From: Nemertoderma westbladi
Lineage: Eukaryota; Xenacoelomorpha; Nemertodermatida; Nemertodermatidae
Direction of reading: 5' to 3'
Assembly: GCA_032718475.1 (NCBI GenBank)
Contig: JAUCBJ010001536.1
Location: 1 to 61,083 of the forward strand
DNA: 61,083 nt
The number at the start of each line of letters is the position of its first letter. Positions within the stretch are counted from its first letter, which is position 1. The position numbers and the translations under genes were made by a program. The notes under the pieces are model-generated. The model worked only from the letters and a program-made list of their open reading frames with translations, was not told the DNA's origin and did not search any database. Shown here piece by piece: positions 45,448 through 56,803 of the stretch.

Positions 45448-45722
45448 CTGGTTAGTTTCTGTTTGTTCAATCGCAACTCAGCTAGTTTATCAGACATATC
45501 AGTGTACTCATCCATGGCGAGTTTCTTCTGTTGGTTGGCGTCCCGTAAGTCCTTCGCCATGATCTTTACTCTCTCCTGTAGTTCGTTAACAATAATCTCC
45601 AGTTGTCCCTTCTCCTTACTGAGTTCGGTCTCAGGGTCCCCCCTACGCAAGGAGGTCCTGGACGACCGTCTGGATTCCTCCGTACGCGCGGAACGTTCTG
45701 CTTCTAAACTGCGTTCCAACGA
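45448..45722 (-). CDS. CDC42BPA: MRCK (CDC42-binding kinase) coiled-coil exon, downstream of the two seen
   Basis: 275-nt minus-strand exon with acceptor TTGCATTGCAG and donor GTTACT (weak). It encodes SLERSLEAERSARTEE, KEKGQLEIIVNELQERV, KDLRDANQQKKLAMDEY and DKLAELRLNKQKLTR, which lines up with the MRCK coiled coil (EKEELHKQLVEASERL, LKDAHQQRKLALQEFSEL, ELRAQKQKVSRQ). MRCK kinases act downstream of Cdc42/Rac on myosin II and actin. It joins in phase to exon 58373-58188. It ends with two bases of an Arg codon, so another exon must follow (expected start like QVRDKEEE), but none is visible in the next 20 kb. Orthology to alpha versus beta is not resolvable; citron kinase is less likely. Confidence 0.85.
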
Positions 45723-45934
45723 CTGCAATGCAATGTAACACGGTCCTATATAACTAAGAAGCACATGAAATAATTTCTTATTTTCAACGGATAAGGATAT
45801 TTTGGATTTAGTATTTAAATGAAAAACAGATTGTGTCGATCTGAAAATCACACCTGCAATTTAAGAGGTCACTTCAGGTGACCTGTTAGGCTGTAGTAGG
45901 TCATGCAATCTATATTGCGTATCCATATAAACAA

Positions 45935-46179
45935 ATTGTTCCAGAACATTGTGTATTTATTAAAATTTAATAATGGCCTACAGAGAACGATAATTCTTGC
46001 AATTTTTGAACGCCTATATCTCAGCTGTTCCTCAACGAAATTCAGATATTGTTACATATTTGGAATCCTTGCAACGCAAGCTTTCTATTGATATGAAAAA
46101 TATTACGACTAATGTGAAGAATGGCCACGATACGGATGGTGTGATTTCGCAAAAGACAGTTTTTTAAAACGCTTATAAA
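45935..46179. mobile_element. Partial arm of the 14.8-kb TIR element family
   Basis: Closely matches the right arm 15810-16050 in the same orientation (TTCTTGCAAT, CAACGCAAGCTTTCTA, GATTTCGCAAAAGAC), then breaks at CGCTTATAAA where the LINE fossil begins. The missing outer end reappears at 49724-49753 (CACTATATTCC..GGACATGGTGTA), consistent with LINE insertion into this copy. Confidence 0.7.
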
Positions 46180-48670
46180 GGTGAAGGAAGACCAACCAGA
46201 ACCCCCCAAACAAAACCGAAAAGGCAAAGAAAGATAGCAAAAAGTCGTCACAGAAAACATGGAAGAAAGAGATATGCAGGCCATTTAAAACAAGACATGG
46301 CACCTTTACAGATTCAAGCTTAGAAGTCACTGGCAATAGCATCACAAACAAACATGAAACTTCTCAATCATCAAATGTGGTTGAAGCAGAGATCCTAACT
46401 GCCCCCTCAGTTCCAAATCCTCAAACCATTGATGATATTGAAACCAGTAGATCAACATGGAAAATGAGTAACACTAAACATTTCATATCTACAAATATGA
46501 ACAAGCCACTTATCCTCACAAAACAGGTTTGAGGCATTGGGTAATGGGTAATGATACAAATTTTGCTCTCATAATTATTAAGCAACAAGCTGAGCTGTTA
46601 ATGCACTTCAAGCGTTTGGAAATTACAAAAGACAAGTGGATTGGGTCTCAAAAGTCACGAAAGACGATGTTGCTAATGAGCAACAAACTCTCATAGTATC
46701 AGGTCTGCCTTCTAACAGTAAACCTAAGTCAATCTCAGATTTATACTTTCTCCAGATTGGCAAACGGCCTTTAAATGTGCGTGTCATTGGTGCTAAATAC
46801 CAAACTAAGATCGCATTAAAGTAGACGCTGATGATATTTCAGATTTTTCACAGCCCAGCTTCTGGCCACGTTGTAGTGTGAAAGTTAAAGAAAGTGACTG
46901 TGACATGTGTCTGGATCCTGTGTCTGGTTGTAATAAAACCTGCTTAAACATCAATAAATATCATAAAAACACAAATCCAGTCACATCAGAAGCTGGTGGA
47001 ATACCATTGTAGTCCTAGACCAGGACAAAGAAGGACCCAATGTCTGAACATCATGATGCTATCTAGACACAGTTCGACTCTGTTGCCTACACCAGACCAT
47101 AATTACGTCTCCAAGTTTAACCACATAATAAGGGCAGTTGAACTGTTATGTCTCTGCTCAAAACCTGTTAAAGCTCTTGCGACTAAAAATTCACATTTTA
47201 TTAGCAAGGCGATGTTCTACTCCAAAGCAATAGAAAGGAGCAAGTATTTTGCAAGCATTCTCCAATCAATGCGGTATTCAAACTAGAATATAATATATAT
47301 AATAAGTAATTCATATATAAAATATATAAAATATGTAATAATATATGTATGTATGTTATTGTGCCCGTGCTATTTGTGAAATATTTGTCAATAAATTTAT
47401 ATATATATAATATAAATAATATTAAATATAATATATATTAAATATTATATTAATTAATATTAATTTTTTTTAATTAGTTAATATTAATTATAATATATAA
47501 TTAATATATTTATATTATGATAATATGTAATAAATATATATAATAAGTAATTCTAACTTGTGGAAAAAAAGCAAAACGGCATTAAAAACCTGTAAGATTT
47601 TAACACAACTCATGATTGCAACATTTAAGAAAGGGGAGACGAGAAGGCAGGACATATATTTAAGACATTAAATGATGCTGCAAGGGCACATATACCGATG
47701 ATATTTCCAAAAAGAGATAAATGGAAACGTGCCTAGATTATTACACACCCATGCTGCAAGTAATATGAAGTTAGACAAGCCACAGAATGCTTCGCTAAAA
47801 TCAGGGAACCACATAGATCAACTCGAATATAAGAAATTAAAGATCCATCTAGAACAGCAAGCTTACTGGCAACATATAAGAAACTTAACAAACAAATGTG
47901 CTTCAAACCGCATCAAATTCTGGAATACACTGAAGGCAGACGATAGGATGGAAATGCCTATGTCTAATGGGGACAATCTAGTTTGGTCATTATAAAAACC
48001 GTTTTAGCCCAGAAGGATCTAATGGAAGAAGATGGACTCCCAAGGACTCTTCGATTGAAGGATTTGAGAGATACCCAATGTATTTCAATGTAAATGATGT
48101 AAAAAGTGCTATACTCAGACTTCGTCATGGGAAGGCGGCTGATAGTGACTGTCTTGCATCTGAACACTTATATCATTCACATACAACATTACTGTATTTT
48201 GGGAATATCTATCTACCGCAAACCTGCACAGTTTGGACCGCGTTAAGGCGTCATTTCTTAAAAAGACACTTGGTGTCCATAAAAACACTTTAAATCGTCT
48301 TGTTTTTGCAATGTGCAAGGAGAATTACCTTGTAGAAGATATTGCAACACAGTTCCATCTCCCTGACACCGACGCACTGCGCCAATACCGTGCTAAAGTC
48401 GCAACAAAAATCGACGACATCCCTCATGACTTCTGGACTTCACCAGCCTTCCAGTCGCGAGGGTGGACCGTTGCTATGAATAAATTGCGTCACGTAACTA
48501 CGAGAGTGTCTATACACGGTTTTCACCATAAAATCTGCAAAACTCAGGGCTTTCACTCCCCTTGTGCCTCGTGCCGCTGTAATCTTTGTGATAACGTTGC
48601 CCCCTTGTACCACCTACTAAACTGCCCACAAAACGCGCAGCCAATCAGAGTGTGGGCCGCCTCAGACTGA
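46180..48670 (+). pseudogene. LINE fossil A (non-LTR retrotransposon, internally deleted)
   Basis: Broken frames: a possible ORF1 part (about 46600-46825), a pre-RT region (LEQQAYWQHIRNL...FWNTLKA at about 47840), an RT start (VKSAILRLRHGKAADSD at 48090) and then, after a deletion, an RT tail (RVKASFLKKTLGVHKNT at 48240) with a Cys cluster CASCRCNLCD. The RT catalytic core is gone. The strongly AT-rich stretch 47285-47560 looks like a later expansion. Confidence 0.7.
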
Positions 48671-48869
48671 ATAATGTGCTAGACTGATACCATTTAAATT
48701 AATTAATTTATTTATATTATGAATTTGAATTTCATTTATATATTGTTTTATTGTTTATATATATTTTACTGTGCCATACCAGACGTAATTAAATTAAATT
48801 CATCATTCACTTTCGGATGAACCTTATAGATTTCTGGTTAGCAGGTATAGAAGGCAACAAATATACTAA

Positions 48870-49660
48870 ATACAGGACTTTTCCCAGATGAATTTGCTGT
48901 TAGTTTGATCCTACCTCAGCTAAAAAGTGGGAGTCGTGATATTCGGAACAATTGCAGTTACCGGGGAATCTCAGTGATTTCAATATTGGCCAAGGTATGG
49001 GATGTTATGATAGTCACTGACATTAAATCCTTACAAACCTATAATCTCCAAATGGGATGTCACGATGTAGATCGGAAGTGCGACACTCTGTAGCAAACAC
49101 ATTAATTAAGTTCTTTAATAATAGCGGATCAGCCGGCAACAATGCAAAACATCATAGACCACAATTCATAATTGAGGTTGACTATGTTCTACGCATGTCC
49201 TTAGATCATCATAATGATGATGGGGTGATAGTAACTCCACCTACTGGCTCCAGAAGTCGAGGAAATCCTGCCAAGTACCTAACTGATCTAGACATTACTG
49301 ATGACTTAGGAGTACTTTCAGAATCACTAGAGGGAGCCCAACGGCTCCTCAGCTCATTAGAACATGCTGCTTCTAGTGTTGGTCTTTGTATTAACTTCAA
49401 AAAGACCAAAATTTTGACAGTTAACTTTGAAAGTTCTCAGCAAGTCTCTGACCGGATGAGCATAGTTCAGTCAGTGCATAATCTTGTAGTTTGGCAGCCT
49501 CATGGAGTGAATAAGCATGGTGGACAGCCTATGACTTTCTTGAGACGCACATTAAAGGACACTGGCCTTGAAGATGCGGATGATCTAGCAAATATCATGG
49601 GTGATAGGGAGTTGTGGTGGTGCAATTTTGTCGACAAGCCGGCACAGCATTCTTAAAAAT
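48870..49660 (+). pseudogene. LINE fossil B (reverse transcriptase remnants)
   Basis: LKSGSRDIRNNCSYRGISVI (48920) is the RT entry motif (KKGSRDDCNNYRGIS). Further on, YLTDLDITDDLGVLSESLEG corresponds to the catalytic YADD region, degenerate here, followed by SSVGLCINFKKTK. The tail KDTGLEDADDLA...GDRELW matches the usual RTE/CR1 ending. Stops and deletions throughout; a different copy from fossil A because the domain order restarts. Confidence 0.7.
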
Positions 49661-49723
49661 GCAGCTGCAATGCAGCATGCCGATCCTAGTAGTAGTTGTA
49701 CAATTCTTATCTGTTCTTGTTAC

Positions 49724-49753
49724 TGAAAACACTATATTCCAGGACATGGTGTA
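49724..49753. mobile_element. Terminal fragment of the 14.8-kb TIR family
   Basis: GAAAACACTATATTCC then AGGACATGGTGTA resembles the right terminus 16185-16216. It directly precedes the start codon of the small secreted-protein gene. Confidence 0.55.
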
Positions 49754-49764
49754 GGAATGTCGTT

Positions 49765-50466
49765 ATGTCAACTTTCATCTCTCCATGGGTAACTATTTTT
49801 GTTCTGTTAGTAACATTCAACATCGCAGCTACTCAGATCAGCAATACAACTTTGAAGAAATTCTCATGTCCAACCGAAACTAATAGGCCAGTGTCTTCAA
49901 AAAATGTCGAGTTGCAAAATGTATATGAAGCCAGAATAGAGAAGTTTTTGGATAGCAACGAATTAGTTAGAGAGAAGGTCTGGTCTAGTTGCGTTCGGTG
50001 TGGAGTCATATCATTGGTATTCACTGGTTGGTCCGCTGAATACGAGGATGATGTCACTATTAAGGGAGCACAAAGCCTATGCTTCCCTGAGGCTCGCCGG
50101 TTCCATTGTCTCCCAATGAGCGAAGAAGGCTGCGTCTATATGACAACAGTTGTACTTCCAAATTCTGAACCTGACCCAGATGATGATCCAACCATAAAAG
50201 GGTTCACTACCAACCTATTTGGTTATATGTCCTATTACAACTACCTTCAACAGGATCTCACAGTAACACACTTCACTTGCCAGTTCCAGTGTTGCGACAC
50301 TGGTCCATGCCCAGCTCCGGTGTGTAAACACGACACAGCCACACCTGCACACACAACGGAAAACATATCGGCTACAACAGATAACAGTTCGGCTAATGTC
50401 AATCAAATGGCAAAGTGTCAGCTGGATGGGATCATTATTATTGCAATAGTTCTCAATGAGTTCTAG
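49765..50466 (+). CDS. Cysteine-rich secreted or membrane protein, family unknown
   Basis: 233 aa from ATG 49765, intronless, within the large MRCK intron on the opposite strand. Residues 1-23 form a clear signal peptide (MSTFISPWVTIFVLLVTFNI). The body has 12 cysteines, including CVRC (76-79) and CQFQCCDTGPCP (172-183). Residues 188-216 are Thr/Ser-rich, like a stalk with N-glycosylation sites (NIS, NSS). The end CQLDGIIIIAIVLNEF looks like the beginning of a membrane span cut off by a stop codon. That stop lies in the loop of a perfect 10-bp inverted repeat (TCAATGAGTT, AACTCATTGA). I do not recognise the fold. It could be a young or truncated gene, or a gene fragment moved by transposons, since TIR-family sequence abuts its 5' end. 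Confidence 0.6.
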   Translation: MSTFISPWVTIFVLLVTFNIAATQISNTTLKKFSCPTETNRPVSSKNVELQNVYEARIEKFLDSNELVREKVWSSCVRCGVISLVFTGWSAEYEDDVTIKGAQSLCFPEARRFHCLPMSEEGCVYMTTVVLPNSEPDPDDDPTIKGFTTNLFGYMSYYNYLQQDLTVTHFTCQFQCCDTGPCPAPVCKHDTATPAHTTENISATTDNSSANVNQMAKCQLDGIIIIAIVLNEF

Positions 50467-50468
50467 AA

Positions 50469-51870
50469 CAAAACTCATTGAATAATATATCAGGTGGTGG
50501 AATATTGATTCTCTCATAAAGGTGGCTTCTCAATAATAAAAGATAAAGATATATAGACTAGAGCACTATTTACAGTCTAGTTAATATACTATCAATAACA
50601 ATCTGAACTTATCCTAAAATATTAAAGATATTGAAAGCCGATACCCGCCATCTTTACCATCTTTACCTTACTTTCTATTATCCTATAATATTACATTGTT
50701 AACTACTTTATTGGCACCCCTTCCACTCACAGGGTATGGAGTTATACAGCACTTTATTTCACACTTTCTATATTTTAACTCACAATTAATAAACTACCAA
50801 CCAGCACTTTATTTCACACTTTCTATATTTTAACTCACAATTAATAAACTACCAACATTTAAATATTATAAATTGCATAAATATATTGCCAATGTTGGTG
50901 TTGTTTGTAATGAAACATTATAGAACACAGCATTCGCATTATTATGTGCTGTCTTTTACAGTTGTACTGTACAATAGGCGATAAAAAGGAAAACCTACTA
51001 AATTGTAACGCCGATTTTACCCAAAATGGCGATTCTTTACTATATACTTCCTTACTTTGTACGATAGCAATATACCAAATCTACTAATATATCCTGCAGT
51101 TTAAATCACTTGAATTGTTTTAATATGTGATTTGTATTGTAATTAAAATATTTCACAATGGAGGTTAATATAATACTTTATTTTTGTTTACAATTAATTT
51201 CGCACTATCAAATCGCCAGGGCGACATATTTTCCAACTTTATATCGCAGTACGACATTATTTCTCAGGATGTCCCTATACGCCATACATTTACTATGTTG
51301 TCCATCGCAGTTATGTCACAGCGTCGTTAGAAATATAATTCCATGACGATGTCAATCGAATACACACTATAATATGATAAAGATTTGTAGAAAAATTTGG
51401 GGGGCTACACACAATATTCTAGGACATTTTGTTTTTGCCTGATAGCGGTACAGTGTTTTAAATCGAAATTTAGCCAAATATCCCTGAATGAGATCCAGAA
51501 ACTATTCTAGGAGAATAATGGCAGTGATTTTTTATGTCCTTTTATTTGATTTTTTTGTCCTTTTTTTTACGAATTATGCATAATGACTTTTGTTGTCCTT
51601 TTAATGACTTTTATTGTCCTTTTAATGACTTTTTATGTATGTATTTCTTCAAACTGTCAGACTGCTGATTTCTGGACTGTCAGACAGTTGATTTCACTAT
51701 GCCTGTGCCAAAACATTCCATGATTCCATGATTTATAGACTATGAGATAGATTTCCATATGCGCCTGTGGTAAAAAGACTCTATATTTAATAGTTTGTGG
51801 TTGTTGTCGATAATCGATTACCACATGACGTAGCAAAACACTCATTTTATAGCCAAAAACAATTACCAAT
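50469..51870. other. Intronic spacer in MRCK
   Basis: A 56-bp direct duplication at about 50749-50860 (CACTTTATTTCACACTTTCT). A fragment of the TIR family at 51371-51402 (GATAAAGATTTGTAGAAAAA). Repeated TTTTAATGACTTTTATTGTC words at 51540-51640. No gene. Confidence 0.5.
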
Positions 51871-52497
51871 TGATGGAAAGGAGCAGGTTAAGGCCGAGTT
51901 TTCTAACCAAAACAATAAACAGTCACTTTACCAAATCAGGGAAAGGAGCAGGTTATAGAGACGGGATTTTCTAACCAAAACAATGAATGATCATTTAACT
52001 AATTGAGGGAAAGGGACAGGTTACAGAGGCGGAATTTTCTAACCAAAACAATAAACGATCACTTAACTAATTGAGGGAAAGGAGCAGGTTACAGAGGCGG
52101 GATTTTCTAACCAAAACAATAAACGATCATTTAACTAATTGAGGGAAAGGGGCAGGTTACAGAGGCGGGATTTTCTAACCAAAACAATAAACGATCATTT
52201 AACTAATTGAGGGAAAGGAGCAGGTTACAGAGACGGGATTTTCTAACCAAAACAATAAACGATAACATTACCAATTGAGAGAAAGGAGCAGGTTACAGAG
52301 GCGGGATTTTCTAACCAAAACAATAAACGATAACATTACCAATTGAGGGAAAGGAGCAGGTTACAGAGGCGGGATTTTCTATCCAAAACAATAAACGATC
52401 ACTTAACTAATTGAGGGAAAGGAGCAGGTTAAGGCCGAATTTTCTAACCAAAACAATAAACAGTCACTTTACCAAATCAGGGAAAGGAGCAGGTTAT
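51870..52497. repeat. 68-bp minisatellite, about 9 copies
   Basis: The unit contains AAAGGAGCAGGTTACAGAGG, CGGGATTTTCTAACCAAAAC and AATAAACGATCATTTAACTA. First and last copies share the variant GGTTAAGGCCGA. A single related sequence lies at 28335-28375. Confidence 0.92.
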
Positions 52498-52557
52498 CCG
52501 TAACACTACTCAGACAGTAGTCATGATCCAATATTGATTATAAAACTAATACAGTAA

Positions 52558-52847
52558 TAGGCCTAAATTATGTGAAAGGTATATCCACATTTTCCACAAT
52601 CCTGCAATCCAGTTTGGCCTATCAATTATTTAAAATTTATTAGCACAACCGGTAGGCCTACCATTACCGTATTTAAATGGTAGGCTACACAGTAGGCCTA
52701 TAGCAGTACCGGTGCCGGTACCGGTACTAAAATACAGAAATACCTGCTTTATACCTACATCTGTACATACAATACAGCAAAATAGTGCTATATATACTAA
52801 TACCGGTACTGATAGCCTGAGAGAACAGCAGTAAAGAAACCGGTAGC
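52558..52847 (+). promoter_or_regulatory. Promoter-like word cluster in the MRCK intron
   Basis: TAGGCCTA at 52558, 52653 and 52693, then AGTACCGGTGCCGGTACCGG and further TACCGGTA words, the densest such cluster in the window. It ends just before the short ORF at 52848. Confidence 0.4.
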
Positions 52848-52988
52848 ATGGAACCTAACATTAGACTTTTGGAGGACATAAAAAATAAAAAAAAAAGGAC
52901 AAAAAAAGGATTTAAACGGACAATAAAAATTATTGCGGAGAATAATTTAGACTATTTAACACAGCAACAATTACTAGAGGGTTGTTAA
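52848..52988 (+). CDS. Short 46-codon ORF after a promoter-like cluster
   Basis: ATG 52848 to TAA 52988. It starts MEPNIRLLEDIKNKKKRTKK and ends with a Leu/Gln-rich tail, LTQQQLLEGC. Basic in the middle, no signal peptide or known domain. It is below the usual ORF size threshold. The position directly after the TAGGCCTA/ACCGGTA cluster is the only support; it may be a small protein, a first exon, or chance. Confidence 0.25.
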   Translation: MEPNIRLLEDIKNKKKRTKKGFKRTIKIIAENNLDYLTQQQLLEGC

Positions 52989-53760
52989 CCAACCAACAAC
53001 ACATAAACAATACAAACGCAACATCAAAAAATAATCAGTTTTAAACATAATATTACGAGCTATTAAAAATTCAGTAGCTCAATAAAAACACTAGCTACTA
53101 TAACTAATAATTATTTATTACATGGGAAAAAAGAAGAACTTTTTTTCACTATTCTTGAGGCATTTTATTTACCGAGAGTCAGCGAGGTTAATAAAGGGTC
53201 GAGAGAATATTGAAAAAAAAATGTTCTACGTTTTTTTCCTATGTAATACGTAATTTTATTCTTAAATTGGTACTTTTTTGTTGCATAATTCTTTAATAAA
53301 CGTACAGCGATATAGTGGTACAAAATAAATTGAACTATAGTATGTTGCTATATTCAATCAATTTTTTTCAATTTTCAATTTCAATTTAATTCTTCCATCC
53401 TTTTATGAGTTGCACTTATTAATTGCACTTATGAGTGAAATAAGATTGATGAAGGTTACAGAAGGAAGGAATAGGATGATAGCTAGTAGCAGGGCTAGTA
53501 GTTGCCACCACCGTAGGGAAGGGAATTTGTGGTTGGGGGGGGGGGGGGGGGGGGTAGGTAGGGGTAGGTAGGTTCCAGATCTGTGTACTCCAGATTTGAA
53601 GATAGTACTATAAATAATAGAAGATAAAAACGAAAGTTAGTTAGATAGGAATGCGGCAGCCGCCGAATGAAGAAATCTATAATGGATGATGATACGGTGT
53701 TAGTGGTACACTATTATTGTGGCTAAAACAATAGTAGTGTAACTAAGAATGTGTACGCCT
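52989..53760. other. Intronic spacer
   Basis: AT-rich with a G20 tract at 53535-53554 followed by TAGGTAGG repeats. No gene. Confidence 0.45.
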
Positions 53761-54240
53761 AGAGTTACAAAATTAAGTTAAAGTTATAGTTAGTCATAGT
53801 TTAGATAGGTAGTATTGCTTGAGATATTTTGAGAAAGGCCTCTTTGTGCTTTTATTTTTTATAATCACTGGGATTGAGTTCCATATGGATGGGCCCAAGA
53901 ATCTCATGGATCGTTGTGTGGAAGAAAGTCTAACAAGGGGGGTATAAAAATTGAGATTAGTTGCAGCACGAGTAGCATAGCTATGTACTGTTGATGTTTT
54001 GGAAAAGAGCTGACCAAGGTTAGAGTTAGGAGGGGTGGAGTTAGTGTGAATGTCAAACATAAACAAGGACACTTGGTGCTTAAACAATAAATCAAGGGGG
54101 AGTATGTTGAGAGATTTATATAGCAGGTTGGAGGACGCTTGGGAGTGACTGAAGGTAATACAACGTAGGAATTTATTGATTTTAGTGCGTAGCGGTTTTA
54201 AGGTAGTTGAGTGAGTACCTCCCCATAGAAGTAGTCCATA

Positions 54241-56803
54241 CACTGAAAAAAGTAAGTGCCGGTCGATTTTTTAACCATTGGTTATGGATAGGTACTTGCG
54301 GTAGTGATTGATAAACCGGGGGTTAGTATGGATCATACAAGAATGGCTGGTAGTAACCTCCGGTTACGGTATTAAAACGGCGGTTTAAGATATATTGGTT
54401 ATATTACCTGAAACAAACCTGTAGTCATTGCGGAATTTTGCATAGAAAGTGACGGTTGTATTAAAAAGGTGGTTATTAAATTTTCAAACTGGCGGTTTTT
54501 ATTGATGAAAACATATAATTTTCAAACCGGCGGTTTTTATGAAATGTAAAAATGGTGGTCTTATATTCAAACTGTTGGTTCTTGTTAATAATCACGTATG
54601 TAGTTTTCAAACCGGCGGTTTTTATGAAATGTAAAAATGGTGGTCTTATATTTAAACTGTCGGTTCTTGTTAATAAACACGTATGTAGTTTTCAAACGGG
54701 CGGTTTGTATGAAATGTAAAAATGGCGGTTGTATTTTCACAATTGCCGGTTTTTACTATACATACAAAGAACCCTAAGTTGAGTAATTCAACTGGTAATG
54801 CCGTTATTTCTGTATTACAGAGGCGTGATATGATATAACTAATTTACAATAATAACTGCCAGTTTATCACAGAACCACAGATTTACAATAATGACTGCCA
54901 ATTTATCACAGAAGCACAGATTTACAATAATTACTGCCAGTTTATCACAGAAGCACAGATTTACAATAATAACTGCCAGTTTATCACAGAACCACAGATT
55001 TACAATAATGACTGCCAGTTTATCACAGAACCACAGATTTAACAATAATGACTGCCAGTTTATCACAGAACCACAGATTTACAATAATGACTGCCAGTTT
55101 ACCACAGAACCACAGATTTACAATAATGACTGCCAGTTTATCACAGAACCACAGATTTACAATAATGACTGCCAGTTTATCACAGAACCACAGATTTACA
55201 ATAATGACTGCCAGTTTATCACAGAACCACAGATTTACAATAATGACTGCCAGTTTATCACAGAACCACAGATTTACAATAATGACTGCCAGTTTATCAC
55301 AGAACCACAGATTTACAATAATAACTGCCAGTTTATCACAGAACCACAGATTTACAATAATGACTGCCAGTTTATCAAAGAACCACAGATTTACAATAAT
55401 GACTGCCAGTTTATCACAGAACCACAGATTTACAATAATGACTGCCAGTTTATCAAAGAACCACAGATTTACAATAATCACTGCCAGTTTATCACAGAAC
55501 CACAGATTTACAATAATGACTGCCAGTTTATCACAGAACCACAGATTTACAATAATGACTGCCAGTTTATCAAAGAACCACAGATTTACAATAATCACTG
55601 CCAGTTTATCACAGAACCACAGATTTACAATAATCACTGCCAGTTTATCACAGAACCACAGATTTACAATAATCACTGCCAGTTTATCACAGAACCACAG
55701 ATATAGAACCGCAGATTTGCAATAATAACTGCCAGTTTATCACAGAATCACACACAGATTTACAAACTAATAACTGCCAGTTTGTATATGTAAATATAAA
55801 AAGTAAATATATATAATCAAAACATAATTTTAAATTATTAATTAAACTTGGTTAAAATTAATTAATTAATATAAATTAATTGAAATGAATTATCTAATAT
55901 GGCTGAAAAGAAGACAAATGATATTAAACTTAATAATCAAAACACTATTTGTTGATCATCAACTAAAATTAATTAAGATATCCATAAATCTAAATGAATT
56001 AAATATTTTCATATATACTTAGCCGTGTGTATCCAATATGTATGTAGAGTATTGTATGCATTGGCCATAGGCCGTAAGCGTAGGGTAGGATGTAGGGATT
56101 AGATAAGGTAGGCTTTCACCCCCCTCCCCCCATATCTCCCCATGTTGTAACATTGAGCTTCGTGTGTGCCCTGAATGTCCTGTGCTCCTAACCAAACATT
56201 ATAACCACAGGTTTATAATTTTTTTTTGCTCTTTATAACCACAGGTTAGTACGTTTTAACCGTGGGTTTTTCTTTTATAACCATAGGTTATAAATAAATT
56301 AAAGCCTCAGTTTATTAAAATTACCGCCAGTTTTCTCAAATAAAACCGCCAGTTGACCGTTAATTAAACGGCGGTTTCGTAAAAACTGGCTTATTTGGTT
56401 GCCGTTTTACCTGTGGTTTTTTGAGAATACCGGCAGTTTTAAATAGTTGAAACGCCAGTTACCAGCAGTAAACCATAGGTTAATAAATGCCGATTAAGTA
56501 TTCGACCGGGAATTTGCATTAAACCAGAACCTGAGGTTACAGAAACCGGCAGTTCCTTGCGATAAAAAATACCAGAGGTTTTACAACGCATTTTTAGGTT
56601 CTAAACAACTGGGGGTTATGGAACCGCCGGTTTTACGAGAGATAATCAACCCCCGGTTTGCACAACTGCCAGTTCTTGGCAATGTTTATTTACCGCCGGT
56701 TTGTAAAAACAACCTGCGGTGGTTTTCGTTGCAAAACAACCCCAGGTAGTTCTTGCAAACCGGCAGTTTTTTAACAAAATACCACCACTTACTTTATTCA
56801 GTG
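54241..56803. mobile_element. 2.56-kb TIR element composed of spaced palindromic motifs
   Basis: Termini CACTGAAAAAAGTAAGTG (54241) and CACTTACTTTATTCAGTG (ending 56803) are inverted copies with 17 of 18 matches, and TA flanks both sides (54239-54240, 56804-56805). It interrupts the LINE reading frame, which dates and bounds the insertion. No transposase. The sequence is filled with 11-bp near-palindromes of the form AACYNNNRGTT (AACCGGCGGTT, AACTGCCAGTT, AACCATAGGTT), commonly about 20-23 bp apart. The inner minisatellite 54838-55790 is made of the same motifs. Confidence 0.9.
54838..55790. repeat. 39-bp minisatellite inside the TIR element, about 24 copies
   Basis: Unit ACAATAATGACTGCCAGTTT plus ATCACAGAACCACAGATTT. 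Each unit holds two of the element's motifs (GACTGCCAGTT and AACCACAGATT) 19-20 bp apart. 39 bp is 13 codons, so frames stay open on both strands; these are not taken as genes. Confidence 0.95.

Noticed and set aside
54839-55725. 200-270-codon ORFs on both strands
   Set aside because: By-product of the 39-bp repeat (13 codons) inside the TIR element.
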